Source: Sporolactobacillus nakayamae
Lineage (GTDB): Bacteria; Bacillota; Bacilli; Bacillales; Sporolactobacillaceae
Reading direction: 5' to 3'
DNA: 64,000 nucleotides
Assembly (NCBI RefSeq): GCF_900113325.1
Contig: NZ_FOOY01000021.1
Location: forward strand, 1-64,000
This document shows, piece after piece, positions 7,898 to 16,453 of this stretch. Each line of letters starts with the position of its first letter. The first letter of the stretch is position 1. The notes under the pieces were generated by a model. It saw only the letters and a program-made list of their open reading frames with translations, was not told where the DNA came from and made no database searches. A program made the position numbers and the translations under genes.

Positions 7898-9325
7898 TCA
7901 AACAATCCAAGTGTCTTTGCTTCCGCCGCCTTGTGATGAGTTGACTACAAGCGAGCCTTTTGTCATAGCGACGCGGGTCAAGCCACCAGAGATGACGGAG
8001 GTTTTTCTGCCCTGGATGATGAACGGGCGCAGGTCAATGTGTCGGTTTTCAATTTGACCGTCGGTGAGTGTTGGGACTGCGGAAAGACTGATTGTTGGTT
8101 GAGCAATGTATCGATCCGGATGCTCAAGAATCTTTTGACGGAACATGTCGATCATTTCCGGAGTGGATTGCGGGCCAATCAGCATGCCGTAGCCGCCGGA
8201 CAACGAGGTCTCTTTGACGACCATTTTTTCCAACTGATTAAGCACAAACTCTCGATCTTCTTTTCTTTCCATATGATACGTGGGCACATTTTTCAGAATA
8301 GGCTCTTCGTGCAAATAGTAACGAATCATGTCCGGCACTTTTGTATAAACAGCTTTATCATCGGCGACTCCGGTGCCAGGCGCGTTGGCTATGGCAACAT
8401 TCCCGGCCCGGTAAGCGTTCATTAGACCAGCGACACCAAGAAGTGAGTTCGGATTAAAGGCGAGCGGATCGATAAAGTCGTCATCGAGCCGGCGATAGAT
8501 CACATCCACCTGTCTCAATCCTTCAATTGAATTGATGTATACCTTTTGGTCGACAACGCGTAGATCCGGTCCCTCTACGAGTTCGATGCCCATTTGCTGC
8601 GCGAGAAAGACGTGTTCAAAGTACGCGGAATTATATCTGCCCGGAGTCAGCAGTACGATGACGGGATCCTGTTTGTGATGAGGTGCCAGGTCATGCAGCG
8701 CTGTGAGCAGATCCTGAGTGCCTTGCTCAATGCTCTCGACGTGTGAAGAAAAATAGAGTTCAGGAAAATAGTGCATCATGAGCGAACGATTTTTGAAGAC
8801 GTAAGATAGACCGGACGGTGTGCGCAAGTTGTCTTCAAGCACGTAGTACACGCCGTGCTCGTCACGGATCAAATCAATTCCGGAGAGTGCGATATAAACA
8901 TTTTCCGGAATGTCGACATTGGCCATCTCCGGCAAGAAATAGGGATTGTTAATAATCTGTCTTCTGGATAGTAGGCCGTCTTTAATGATCTTCTGTTGAT
9001 GGTAGACATCATAAAGGAAATGGTTCAGCGCTTTAACACGCTGTCTGAGGCCTGCGCTAATGTTTTCCCAATCATCACGCGGAATGATTCTCGGTATGAT
9101 ATCGAAGGGAATGATACGCTCACTGGCTTGGTTTGCTGTATACAGTTGAAAGGTTACGCCCTGACGCACCATTTGTTGCTTAATCTCTTTGGAACGGTCA
9201 AGGAGTTCATTTTCACCAAGCGTTTGCAGACAATCGAACAAATTTTGATAGTGTGCTCTGATCCGGCCGTCCGGTAGAAACATTTCATTGAAACAGCTTG
9301 TTTTCGAATGGTCGATTGTAAACAT
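7898..9325 (-). CDS. Circularly permuted type 2 ATP-grasp protein
   Basis: A 475-residue protein of the DUF404/DUF407 ATP-grasp family. Family blocks visible are FDIIPRIIPRDDW, LSGIDLIRDEHGVYYVLEDN followed by LRTPSG, a central GTGVADDKAVYTKVPDMIRY, and a C-terminal INSR-like segment DLRPFIIQG. ATP-grasp enzymes join a carboxylate to an amine through an acyl-phosphate. The family is predicted, not shown, to make an amide-linked or peptide product that the alpha-E and transglutaminase partners use. It is the first gene of the minus-strand operon, with a good sigma-A promoter about 100 nt upstream. Confidence 0.88.
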   Translation of the reverse strand: MFTIDHSKTSCFNEMFLPDGRIRAHYQNLFDCLQTLGENELLDRSKEIKQQMVRQGVTFQLYTANQASERIIPFDIIPRIIPRDDWENISAGLRQRVKALNHFLYDVYHQQKIIKDGLLSRRQIINNPYFLPEMANVDIPENVYIALSGIDLIRDEHGVYYVLEDNLRTPSGLSYVFKNRSLMMHYFPELYFSSHVESIEQGTQDLLTALHDLAPHHKQDPVIVLLTPGRYNSAYFEHVFLAQQMGIELVEGPDLRVVDQKVYINSIEGLRQVDVIYRRLDDDFIDPLAFNPNSLLGVAGLMNAYRAGNVAIANAPGTGVADDKAVYTKVPDMIRYYLHEEPILKNVPTYHMERKEDREFVLNQLEKMVVKETSLSGGYGMLIGPQSTPEMIDMFRQKILEHPDRYIAQPTISLSAVPTLTDGQIENRHIDLRPFIIQGRKTSVISGGLTRVAMTKGSLVVNSSQGGGSKDTWIV

Positions 9326-9430
9326 ACAGACCGTCTCCCTTAAGGAGGGCTATTCAAATAGCAGGAACTGCGCAATTTGAACAGACGCTGACCTAATTAA
9401 GTTGATTAAATTTTTTAATAATTTTAATAA

Positions 9431-9460
9431 ATTATAATCACTCTTGTGTCTAGCTGTCAA
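9431..9460 (-). promoter_or_regulatory. Sigma-A promoter of the ATP-grasp operon
   Basis: On the minus strand TTGACA (9460-9455) and TATAAT (9436-9431) are both perfect consensus boxes with an 18-bp spacer. Transcription would start near 9424, leaving a ~100-nt leader before the ATP-grasp gene. The rest of 9326-9655 is AT-rich and shows nothing else I can defend. Confidence 0.85.
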
Positions 9461-9655
9461 TGTTTGCTAAAGAAAAACAATGTATTGTTCATAATTTAGT
9501 TACTGCGAGGGCACGATGCAAGCCCAGAACACATACACTAGGAAGGTCAGGAAATGAGCAAAATCACTAATAATAGGCAATGGTAACTAGCTTGCTAGTC
9601 GATTAATGAATAGTTTTTTAATGTATGGGAAAAACTGAGTGTGGAGGTGAACACG

Positions 9656-9910
9656 ATGACAATGCGGGAACAGGATCATTTGGAGGAGACATGCTTAATT
9701 TGCGGACAGCAAAATGTTGAAGGAATTCATATCTGCAATCAACTAATCTGTGAATCTTGCCAGAAAAAAATAGTTGAGACAGATGTGACAAATTGGAAAT
9801 ACAAGTTCTATATGAATAAATTAGCCAAACTTCGAATCGGCCAAAGTCAGCAAACAGTGACACCGGTCGTGATTCAGGCAGGAGCGGCAGGGGAAGCAGA
9901 TAAACACTAA
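9656..9910 (+). CDS. csfB: Anti-sigma-G factor Gin (CsfB)
   Basis: An 84-residue zinc-knuckle protein. CLICGQQ near the N-terminus and CESCQKK about 20 residues later form the two CxxC pairs of the Gin family. In B. subtilis, CsfB is made under sigma-F and holds sigma-G inactive until engulfment. The ATG at 9656 has GGAGGTG seven bases upstream; the in-frame GTG at 9641 lies inside that ribosome-binding site and is rejected. The C-terminal tail is longer than in B. subtilis (64 residues). Its position beside an rRNA operon and upstream of yaaO-tmk matches B. subtilis. I did not find a convincing sigma-F promoter. Confidence 0.87.
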   Translation: MTMREQDHLEETCLICGQQNVEGIHICNQLICESCQKKIVETDVTNWKYKFYMNKLAKLRIGQSQQTVTPVVIQAGAAGEADKH

Positions 9911-10061
9911 TGCTTCTTTTTTTTGCAAGAAAAAATTACGGAGGGGGGGCTGTAAAGCGCAACATAGGTATTGCAAACGTCAAATGATGTGTAATTAGTA
10001 TTTTACGAGCCGCTTCTTTTTTTGCTACACTGTATGCGAAGGAAGTGATGGGTCAAATGGA

Positions 10062-10142
10062 ATGAATTGGCGAGTAATCGCCTATTCGTTCGCATTGTGT
10101 AAAGCGCTTCTGAATCTATTTCGCGGGGAGACGGCTCGATGA
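10062..10142 (+). CDS. Possible 26-residue leader peptide overlapping the kinase start
   Basis: An ATG-initiated frame of 26 codons starts MNWRVIAYSF and stops at TGA overlapping the ATG of the following histidine kinase, an arrangement usual for translational coupling. The peptide is hydrophobic in the middle and basic at its end. The ribosome-binding site is weak: GGAAGTG lies about 14 bases upstream. In B. subtilis the comP gene is preceded by the pheromone gene comX; this peptide has no C-terminal Trp like ComX and I do not equate them. It may be chance. Confidence 0.25.
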   Translation: MNWRVIAYSFALCKALLNLFRGETAR

Positions 10143-12220
10143 ATGCCAAATCAATAAATTTATGGAAACGATGGCTGCGCTTGGCCTGTCTCTGCGCTTC
10201 GCTTCCTGCATCCATAGTATTATTAATGGTGAGAGAAACGAGCGGCAATCCGGTTTTTAATTATGGGCTGCCCTATGTCTCCTTCCTCTTTTGTTTCGGA
10301 CTAGGAATCTATTTTTGGTCGATAAATCAGTCGGAGAAGGGGGAGCAGAGACTAGTCATTTTTTTAACAGGCCTCAGCCTGTTATGGCTGACGGGGAGTG
10401 CTGGTCGAACAGACTTGGAACGACTTGTCTGTCGCGATCTGTACCTAATTATTTATTTAACTTCCCTTGTTTTATCGATGAGAGTGCTGAAGAAATTTTT
10501 TTCATATTGGGGCGTTGTTTGGGTGTCTACGCGGACTGAAATCAGTGTTGCTGCTTGCGCTGCATTGACACTGGTATCCGTAATTGCAGGTCAATGCGTC
10601 GGTTTAGCAGGTGCCTGGTTACTGGCTATAGTTGCCATTACGGCATTGATGCTTTTCATAATCATCTGTGCCATACGCACTTTAAGGCGTTACGATGATG
10701 CGGCGTACACGCCCATGCTGCAGGTAGTGACAATCGGGCTGCTCTTCGCATTCATACCGAACCTTATCTTGTCGGTTGTTCCTTCACTTGTTCAAAATGA
10801 GTTAGTCGTTCACTCGCGGCTGGACATTTTTTTATTAATATGGCCATTACTCTTGTCTTATTTAGTTAACTCCAATCGCTTTATGGATGTTTCATTTGTG
10901 GTGACTCATGTCGCTTACTGCGCGCTGATTGCGGCGCCACTTGCAGTCCTGCTTGGTGTTTTATTTCATGTGGTGGCCGAATGGAACATGGTCGCTTACG
11001 CTCGAAGTGATGTTTACCGTTTTACGATCGCCTCTTTTGCCGCTTTGTTCGTGATTTTTTACATAAAGCAATACTTGGATTATGCACTTAGAAAGAGACT
11101 TTATCCCAAACAGCAAGACGTAGAGACAAGCTTGAACCGATTTTTACAGTGGATTAAACCGGATTCTGACTTAAGTGATGTCGGCCGGATTATTAAAAGA
11201 GAGATGGAGGCTTGTTTGCCCGTGGAACAAGTCGGACTATCGCGGGTTGGTCAGGAAGAACGAAGCATGTCTTTACATGAAGAGAAGGCGTATCAGGAAA
11301 GTGAACGGGATCTGAATCAATCTCAGGATGAACTTGGAAAACTTTTCATGACTCTAGACGGTTTCCGCATTATATTATCGAAGAGCGCGCATTGGAAAAT
11401 TGTTATTGACGGAAAGTGGGCCATGCCCCGAAGACGATTGAATCCGGATGAACGTGTTTGGCTTGCGACACTAATCAATTATGCGCAGATGGTTATTGAG
11501 AATCTGTCAAATACAAAAGAAATGATGGAAAAATTAGAAGAAACTTCTCTTCAGGCCGTATCCGTTCCGCTTACAATTAAAAAAATGATGCTACGTATTT
11601 CGGAACGTGAACGCTGGAAACTGTCACGCAAGCTGCATGACCAGAACATGCAGGATCAGCTCGATATTGCTCGCCAGCTTGATCCCTGGGGCACACATGC
11701 TGAAGACCCGGAAACGAAGGCACTGATGGTCAAATTCCGTGAGCAGGTATTAGACAGCGTATATGTGCTTCGCCAGGTCATCAATGATCTTCACCCTGAA
11801 TTCATTTATCGGACAGGCCTTCGAAAAGCGCTCATGGAGTTGTTTGATAAGGTTAATCTGCGCGCTGATTTCACGCTCCAAGCTACGATTGACGAACATT
11901 TGGAAGGATTCCAGCGGGATTGGGAAATAGCGGTTTACCGGGTAATCCAAGAGTTGTTAAATAACGCGCGAAAGCATTCGCGCGCTCGCCAGGTTCACTT
12001 AAGCTTAGAAAAAGAGAATGGCCAATTTACACTTATCTATGCAGATGATGGGGTTGGTCTTGACGTTTCTAAAATCGGTCAATCGTTTGGAACGATGGGC
12101 TTTCCAGGGATGATCGGGCGAGTAGAGGGGCTCGGTGGACGCTTTAACATTAGTTCGGAAAAAGGAAACGGTGTTGAAGTCACCATTCAATGGACGAATA
12201 ATGAGGCTTATGGCGGATGA
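10139..12220 (+). CDS. ComP-like membrane sensor histidine kinase 1
   Basis: A 693-residue kinase. The first ~320 residues contain roughly ten hydrophobic segments. A linker is followed by a HisKA_3 dimerisation domain with phospho-acceptor His500 in SRKLHDQNMQDQ, then a HATPase domain with N box QELLNNARKHS and G box DDGVGLD. The layout and the C-terminal half resemble ComP, the quorum-sensing kinase that phosphorylates ComA, but the N-terminal PDZ-like loop of ComP is absent. Downstream come a second kinase and a ComA-like regulator in the same operon. The signal sensed is unknown; no comX or comQ is seen nearby. Confidence 0.82.
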   Translation: MNAKSINLWKRWLRLACLCASLPASIVLLMVRETSGNPVFNYGLPYVSFLFCFGLGIYFWSINQSEKGEQRLVIFLTGLSLLWLTGSAGRTDLERLVCRDLYLIIYLTSLVLSMRVLKKFFSYWGVVWVSTRTEISVAACAALTLVSVIAGQCVGLAGAWLLAIVAITALMLFIIICAIRTLRRYDDAAYTPMLQVVTIGLLFAFIPNLILSVVPSLVQNELVVHSRLDIFLLIWPLLLSYLVNSNRFMDVSFVVTHVAYCALIAAPLAVLLGVLFHVVAEWNMVAYARSDVYRFTIASFAALFVIFYIKQYLDYALRKRLYPKQQDVETSLNRFLQWIKPDSDLSDVGRIIKREMEACLPVEQVGLSRVGQEERSMSLHEEKAYQESERDLNQSQDELGKLFMTLDGFRIILSKSAHWKIVIDGKWAMPRRRLNPDERVWLATLINYAQMVIENLSNTKEMMEKLEETSLQAVSVPLTIKKMMLRISERERWKLSRKLHDQNMQDQLDIARQLDPWGTHAEDPETKALMVKFREQVLDSVYVLRQVINDLHPEFIYRTGLRKALMELFDKVNLRADFTLQATIDEHLEGFQRDWEIAVYRVIQELLNNARKHSRARQVHLSLEKENGQFTLIYADDGVGLDVSKIGQSFGTMGFPGMIGRVEGLGGRFNISSEKGNGVEVTIQWTNNEAYGG

Positions 12221-12240
12221 TTGGGAGAGGTTTGGATCGA

Positions 12241-14562
12241 ATGAGTAAAGAAAAAAGAAACCGATGGGCACGTTCGATTATTTTTTGGATTGCACTTGTC
12301 TATTCACTGACACTCGCCATTCATTTTATGACCGTAATACTCGATCGTCCTTATGTCGGCATCTACACAGTTAATGACGGCAAACAAGTAAAAGTCAGTT
12401 CGGTTGCGCCCTATAGCTGGGCCGAAACGGCCGGTGTACGGCCCGGCGATGTCCTAATCAGTATTGATGGAAAGCTTTCGGCAGATAATCGGAATATAGC
12501 GAATTTTAATATGGTTGGTCAAGCGAAGCATTTGAGCCTTGCCAGAGGCTCAAACGTGTTTTTTCTGAGTATTAATAATGACGCCTCCCAATGGGCGCTG
12601 CTTTTCTATCTGATTATTCCGCTTGCCTTTTTTTTGACCTGTTTTGTGGCTGTTCTGTTCCTATACGTGCGCAAAGAGAGCAGCCCTGTGGTTCATGTAT
12701 TAATTGCACTGTTGATTACGGTTAGTCCGGTTCTATTTGAAATGTCTGCCAACGCCCGGCACGACAGCTGGAGTCTGAGACTTACGAGTGTGGCCATTGT
12801 ATTTACGCTTGTCTTTCTGATTCACTTTCTCAGAGCTTATTTTTCAGCGTGCGGTTTTTTTCTCGTATCTAACTGGTTGCTTGGCTGTCTCTATTTGTGC
12901 GGATCGCTCATTGTTTTGAACAGTTGCTTGTTCACGTCAAGGGAGGTCAACGCCTACTATCTGCAAGAGTTGGTGTTCTCTGTTTTTATATTCGTTCTGC
13001 TCTGTATCCAATTAATACGGCTTTATTATCGAATCAGAGCATCTGAATATGGACGGATCATTCATTTATTGATGGCCGGATTTTTCGTTGCTCTGTTCCC
13101 TTTTATCGCGTTATACGCAGTTCCAAATATGTTTATCGGGACATCATTAGTCCCTGTGGAGTGGACAACACCATGGATGACTATGCTGCCGATTACATTG
13201 TGTTATATCGTCTTATCCTCTGCGCTTATTGACATGTCTTTCTATATTGGGCGGCTCGGCTACTATTGTGCGCTCAGCTTTTCTATTACGCTATTGATTC
13301 TGTTTGGCTTTCTTGGTCTTGTACAGGGGCATGTACCGGAGAGCCCAACAGACATCGCGCGCATTGGTTCGCTATGCTTCATCATAGGTTTGATTGTACT
13401 CTATACAAAGGAATACGCGGATTATCGTCTGCGAGCTTATCTTCATCCGAAACGAAGCTCGGGGCAGGATACTTTAAACCGATTCCTGCAAAAATCGAAG
13501 ACGGAGTACACATTGCGTCATGTTGATCTGATGCTGCGCCGAGCGGTTCTGTCTGAACTTCCTATTCAAGAAACGGCCTTGTTCCTTGCGGGTCAAGATG
13601 GAAGAATGCGTGAGGTGAATTCGCGTTCATCAGGCACTTTGGAGAACATTGCGGTTATTGTTGATGGTGAAATTAATTTGAAGAAAAGTGATCTTGGGTT
13701 CTCCGCTGTCCTTAAAGAGGGAAAGGAAGAGAAGGTTGTATTTGTCGGCAGGTGGATGAAGCCTGGACGGAACCTGAATTTGGATGAGAGTATGTGGCTT
13801 GAGACGCTGTGCAACTACGCACGAGTCATTGTCGATAATTTGTATAAAATGGAAGGATTGATGCAGGAATTTCACAATCTTGAGAATGATCGCAAAAAGA
13901 TTCCGCCGACAATGAACCGCTGGCTGTTCTCTATTTCAGAGCAAGAACGAGCACATTTATCAAGGGATATGCATTATACAAACATCCAAGATCAATTGGC
14001 AATTGCTCGTGAGATGGATGCGGCTGCAAGAAAAGTTACTGATCCGGAAAGCGCGCAACAGCTGAGCTATATTCGTGAGCGTATTCTTGACAATGCCGAG
14101 GGAATGCGCAAAATGATCAGAGAGTGGTATCCTGCGGATATTTTTAGGGGCAAGTTGGAAAGCTCGCTCAATGCACTGGTTCAACGTGTGAATTTATCGG
14201 CGAATTTTCTGCTTGAAACATGTTACTCAGGTGTTCCTCAAGGCCTTTCGCAAGAATGCGCACTGTGTATTTATCGATCATTTCAGGAATTATTGAGCAA
14301 CGCTATAAAACATTCGAATGCCGCGCATGTACAGCTGACTTTGATTTTTGAAAGCGGGCACTGCTTGCTTAGCTATTATGATGACGGAAGGGGACTAGGT
14401 GAGCATTCTATTGATCCTTTTTTCAGCACAACAGGTCTGCCGGGATTAATAAGCAGGATTGAAGGACTTGGCGGAAAGATTCTGTTTAGCGCAGAGAAAG
14501 CTGACCGTACGGCGGGTGGGTTCTCTGCACAAATCAAATTACCTATAAAAGATACATATTGA
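12241..14562 (+). CDS. ComP-like membrane sensor histidine kinase 2, with PDZ-like loop
   Basis: A ~773-residue kinase. After a first membrane segment comes a PDZ-like extracytoplasmic loop (VAPYSWAETAGVRPGDVLISIDG), as in B. subtilis ComP, then about nine more membrane segments. The C-terminus has a HisKA_3 region with His578 in SRDMHYTNIQDQ and a HATPase domain (QELLSNAIKHS, DDGRGLG). The residue after the His is Tyr, where this family normally has an acidic residue. I chose the ATG at 12241 because GGGAGAGG lies at fair spacing; an ATG at 12217 overlaps the upstream stop and would add eight residues. Probably a sensor feeding the ComA-like regulator, perhaps with altered activity. Confidence 0.82.
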   Translation: MSKEKRNRWARSIIFWIALVYSLTLAIHFMTVILDRPYVGIYTVNDGKQVKVSSVAPYSWAETAGVRPGDVLISIDGKLSADNRNIANFNMVGQAKHLSLARGSNVFFLSINNDASQWALLFYLIIPLAFFLTCFVAVLFLYVRKESSPVVHVLIALLITVSPVLFEMSANARHDSWSLRLTSVAIVFTLVFLIHFLRAYFSACGFFLVSNWLLGCLYLCGSLIVLNSCLFTSREVNAYYLQELVFSVFIFVLLCIQLIRLYYRIRASEYGRIIHLLMAGFFVALFPFIALYAVPNMFIGTSLVPVEWTTPWMTMLPITLCYIVLSSALIDMSFYIGRLGYYCALSFSITLLILFGFLGLVQGHVPESPTDIARIGSLCFIIGLIVLYTKEYADYRLRAYLHPKRSSGQDTLNRFLQKSKTEYTLRHVDLMLRRAVLSELPIQETALFLAGQDGRMREVNSRSSGTLENIAVIVDGEINLKKSDLGFSAVLKEGKEEKVVFVGRWMKPGRNLNLDESMWLETLCNYARVIVDNLYKMEGLMQEFHNLENDRKKIPPTMNRWLFSISEQERAHLSRDMHYTNIQDQLAIAREMDAAARKVTDPESAQQLSYIRERILDNAEGMRKMIREWYPADIFRGKLESSLNALVQRVNLSANFLLETCYSGVPQGLSQECALCIYRSFQELLSNAIKHSNAAHVQLTLIFESGHCLLSYYDDGRGLGEHSIDPFFSTTGLPGLISRIEGLGGKILFSAEKADRTAGGFSAQIKLPIKDTY

Positions 14563-14582
14563 CATTGAGGGAGATGGAGCGA

Positions 14583-15260
14583 ATGACATCAGTATTAGTG
14601 ATTGATGATCATGCTGTTGTTGCCAGTGGGACGAAAGCGGTACTTCAAAGCGCGGGTTTTGAAGTGGAGACGCAACAATCAGCAAAAAATATTCAACAAA
14701 TCATGAATCAAATGCATTATGACCTATTTTTAGTGGATCTAAATATGCCGGATATGGATGGGATGGCTGCCTCAGATCTCATTCTGGATTTGGATCCTGA
14801 AGCTAAGATTGTTATTTATACAGGCTATGAGACGGAAATCGAACAGCTATTTGCATCAATGATTGAACGTGGTATCTCAGGGATTGTGAGTAAATCCGCA
14901 TCCATTGATTCGCTGATTGCTGCGCTGCATGCGGCACTACGTGATGAGGTGCTGCTTCCAATATGGCTGTTTCAGCGTTTACGCGTAAATGAAGTGACAC
15001 GAACGAGCACGTCTAAAGTTCATTTCAATCAAATTGAGCGGGCCACTCTCGCCGGCGTGATGAGGGGAGATACCAATCGTGAAATTGCGAGAAATTTATT
15101 GATCGGTCAGAGAACTGTTGAAAAATATTTGACCGGAATCTTTCAAAAGTTAGGCGTTCATTCACGAATTGAGGCAGCTGAAAAAGTCAATGAACTGGGC
15201 ATGGCTGAAGAACTGCAAAATGAATGGAAGGCTGCCGGACAAACGAACACGGATAAATAG
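14583..15260 (+). CDS. comA: ComA-like response regulator (NarL/LuxR type)
   Basis: A 225-residue regulator. The receiver domain has the acidic pair IDDH, phospho-acceptor Asp52 in FLVDLNMPD, and IVIYTGYE close to the ComA sequence. The C-terminal HTH reads NREIARNLLIGQRTVEKYL. In B. subtilis, ComA phosphorylated by ComP activates srfA and other quorum-responsive genes. The gene follows two ComP-like kinases almost without a gap. The ATG at 14583 follows GAGGGAG at 9-nt spacing; an in-frame upstream ATG at 14559 is less likely. Assignment as ComA rests on similarity and neighbours, so orthology is probable rather than certain. Confidence 0.78.
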   Translation: MTSVLVIDDHAVVASGTKAVLQSAGFEVETQQSAKNIQQIMNQMHYDLFLVDLNMPDMDGMAASDLILDLDPEAKIVIYTGYETEIEQLFASMIERGISGIVSKSASIDSLIAALHAALRDEVLLPIWLFQRLRVNEVTRTSTSKVHFNQIERATLAGVMRGDTNREIARNLLIGQRTVEKYLTGIFQKLGVHSRIEAAEKVNELGMAEELQNEWKAAGQTNTDK

Positions 15261-15261
15261 T

Positions 15262-15380
15262 TTACTGTGATGCGGTTCAACCGCCGACGATCCCTTTGCG
15301 TGCCCCCCATCAAAGTGCGGGACACCGCATGATAAATGCGGGATCCCGCATAAAAAATGCGGGTTCATGCGGTCTGATTT
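15262..15380. repeat. Cluster of short GC-rich inverted repeats
   Basis: Between the regulator and the VanZ gene lies a series of related hairpins: TGCGG-GACA-CCGCA (15316-15329), the perfect palindrome ATGCGGGATCCCGCAT (15336-15351), and flanking ATGCGG strings that can pair with either. TGCGG recurs six times within about 100 bp. It could be a transcription barrier or a protein-binding site. No T run follows. Confidence 0.6.
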
Positions 15381-15430
15381 GTATTATTATTGATCTAAAG
15401 GATTCCGCAATTGTGAAGGGTGATGGTGAG

Positions 15431-16006
15431 ATGAGCCATGTACTTAATCCGACAATTTTTGAATTTTTTCTCACTTATAGTATTTTGCTTTCCATAAGTT
15501 TGCTGTGGGAAAAATATGTGAGAAGATCGCTTACGTATAGTCACGGTGTTTTTTTGTCGCTTTTTATTGGTTATATGCTCATTACACTGCTGCTCACCGT
15601 TCAACCGATGAGCACTGCTGAACGCTCTATCGTCACGCCTGATGCAGCTTTGGTTAATTTCGAGCCTTTTCGAATGATTACTTTGCAGATGCAAAGTGTC
15701 CAAGGACACTGGCTGCTCATGTGGAGTATTTGCCTTCCTGTTCCTTTCATGTTTTTTCTTGGTTTTTTTGCGCAAGGGCGAGTCTCTTTTCCCGGACTTG
15801 TTGCTATGGGCATCATGTCCTCTGTGGCGATCGAACTGGCGCTCTTTCTCATGAATGGCATTCCTCAATTTCCAAAACATCTTTTCGATGTCGACGCTCT
15901 GATACTCAATTCACTCGGTGTTTTCTCCGGCGCGCTTCTTTTCTGCTGGATGGAAACCAAACAATGGATGAAAGACTGCATCTCAGATACAATGTCCGCT
16001 AGATAA
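15431..16006 (+). CDS. VanZ-family membrane protein
   Basis: A 191-residue membrane protein with about five hydrophobic segments. VanZ-family marks are the early VNFEPFR motif, a conserved acidic residue in the central helix (VAIELALF) and DVDALILNSLGVFSG near the end. VanZ itself gives low-level teicoplanin resistance, but most family members have no known role. The ATG at 15431 is behind GGTGAG; frames further upstream run through the hairpin cluster. It follows the two-component genes and may be part of their output, which is only inferred from position. Confidence 0.78.
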   Translation: MSHVLNPTIFEFFLTYSILLSISLLWEKYVRRSLTYSHGVFLSLFIGYMLITLLLTVQPMSTAERSIVTPDAALVNFEPFRMITLQMQSVQGHWLLMWSICLPVPFMFFLGFFAQGRVSFPGLVAMGIMSSVAIELALFLMNGIPQFPKHLFDVDALILNSLGVFSGALLFCWMETKQWMKDCISDTMSAR

Positions 16007-16061
16007 AACCTCATGTGATTAATTGATAGTTGATGCTGAAAGTTGATTTCTTGTTACTGCA

Positions 16062-16301
16062 ATGGCATTAATGTTCCTCCTTGATTGTGCATTCCTCAAT
16101 TTGTGGTTGAAACCTCTCCCTTTGGAGTTGATCGATGTGAAACAAACTGCCGGATTTAGTTTAGGTGTACTGCTTTTGTGCCTTAGTCTCGCAATTTTTA
16201 ATTACGGAGCCTCCAACGATATCGCGGCTCTTTCTCTACTTATCATTTCCTTGTTAATTATTGGCGTAACGGAACTGACGACTAAGATGGGAAAAAAATA
16301 G
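16062..16301 (+). CDS. Small hypothetical membrane protein
   Basis: A 79-residue frame with two clear hydrophobic segments (about 33-48 and 55-70) separated by a polar turn, ending in basic residues. I do not recognise a family. The ribosome-binding site in front of the ATG is poor, which lowers confidence, but a two-helix topology with a basic tail is unlikely to be random. It sits between the VanZ gene and yaaO on the same strand. Confidence 0.45.
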   Translation: MALMFLLDCAFLNLWLKPLPLELIDVKQTAGFSLGVLLLCLSLAIFNYGASNDIAALSLLIISLLIIGVTELTTKMGKK

Positions 16302-16453
16302 AGTGCAGAATACACTTTTTGATCACTGCTTTCTGTTTCAATGATCTCGTACGGGTGATTTGCCGCATCAAATCAATTTGAATCAGCTAAAAATGGTTGA
16401 AAAATCTCCGACTATGATAAAATGAAGGTATTAAATGTCAAGGAAGTCGCCAT

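Noticed and set aside
10062-10142. ComX pheromone precursor
   Set aside because: Too short and without the C-terminal modified Trp region; its only Trp is residue 3, and no comQ-like gene is present. Kept only as a low-confidence small frame.
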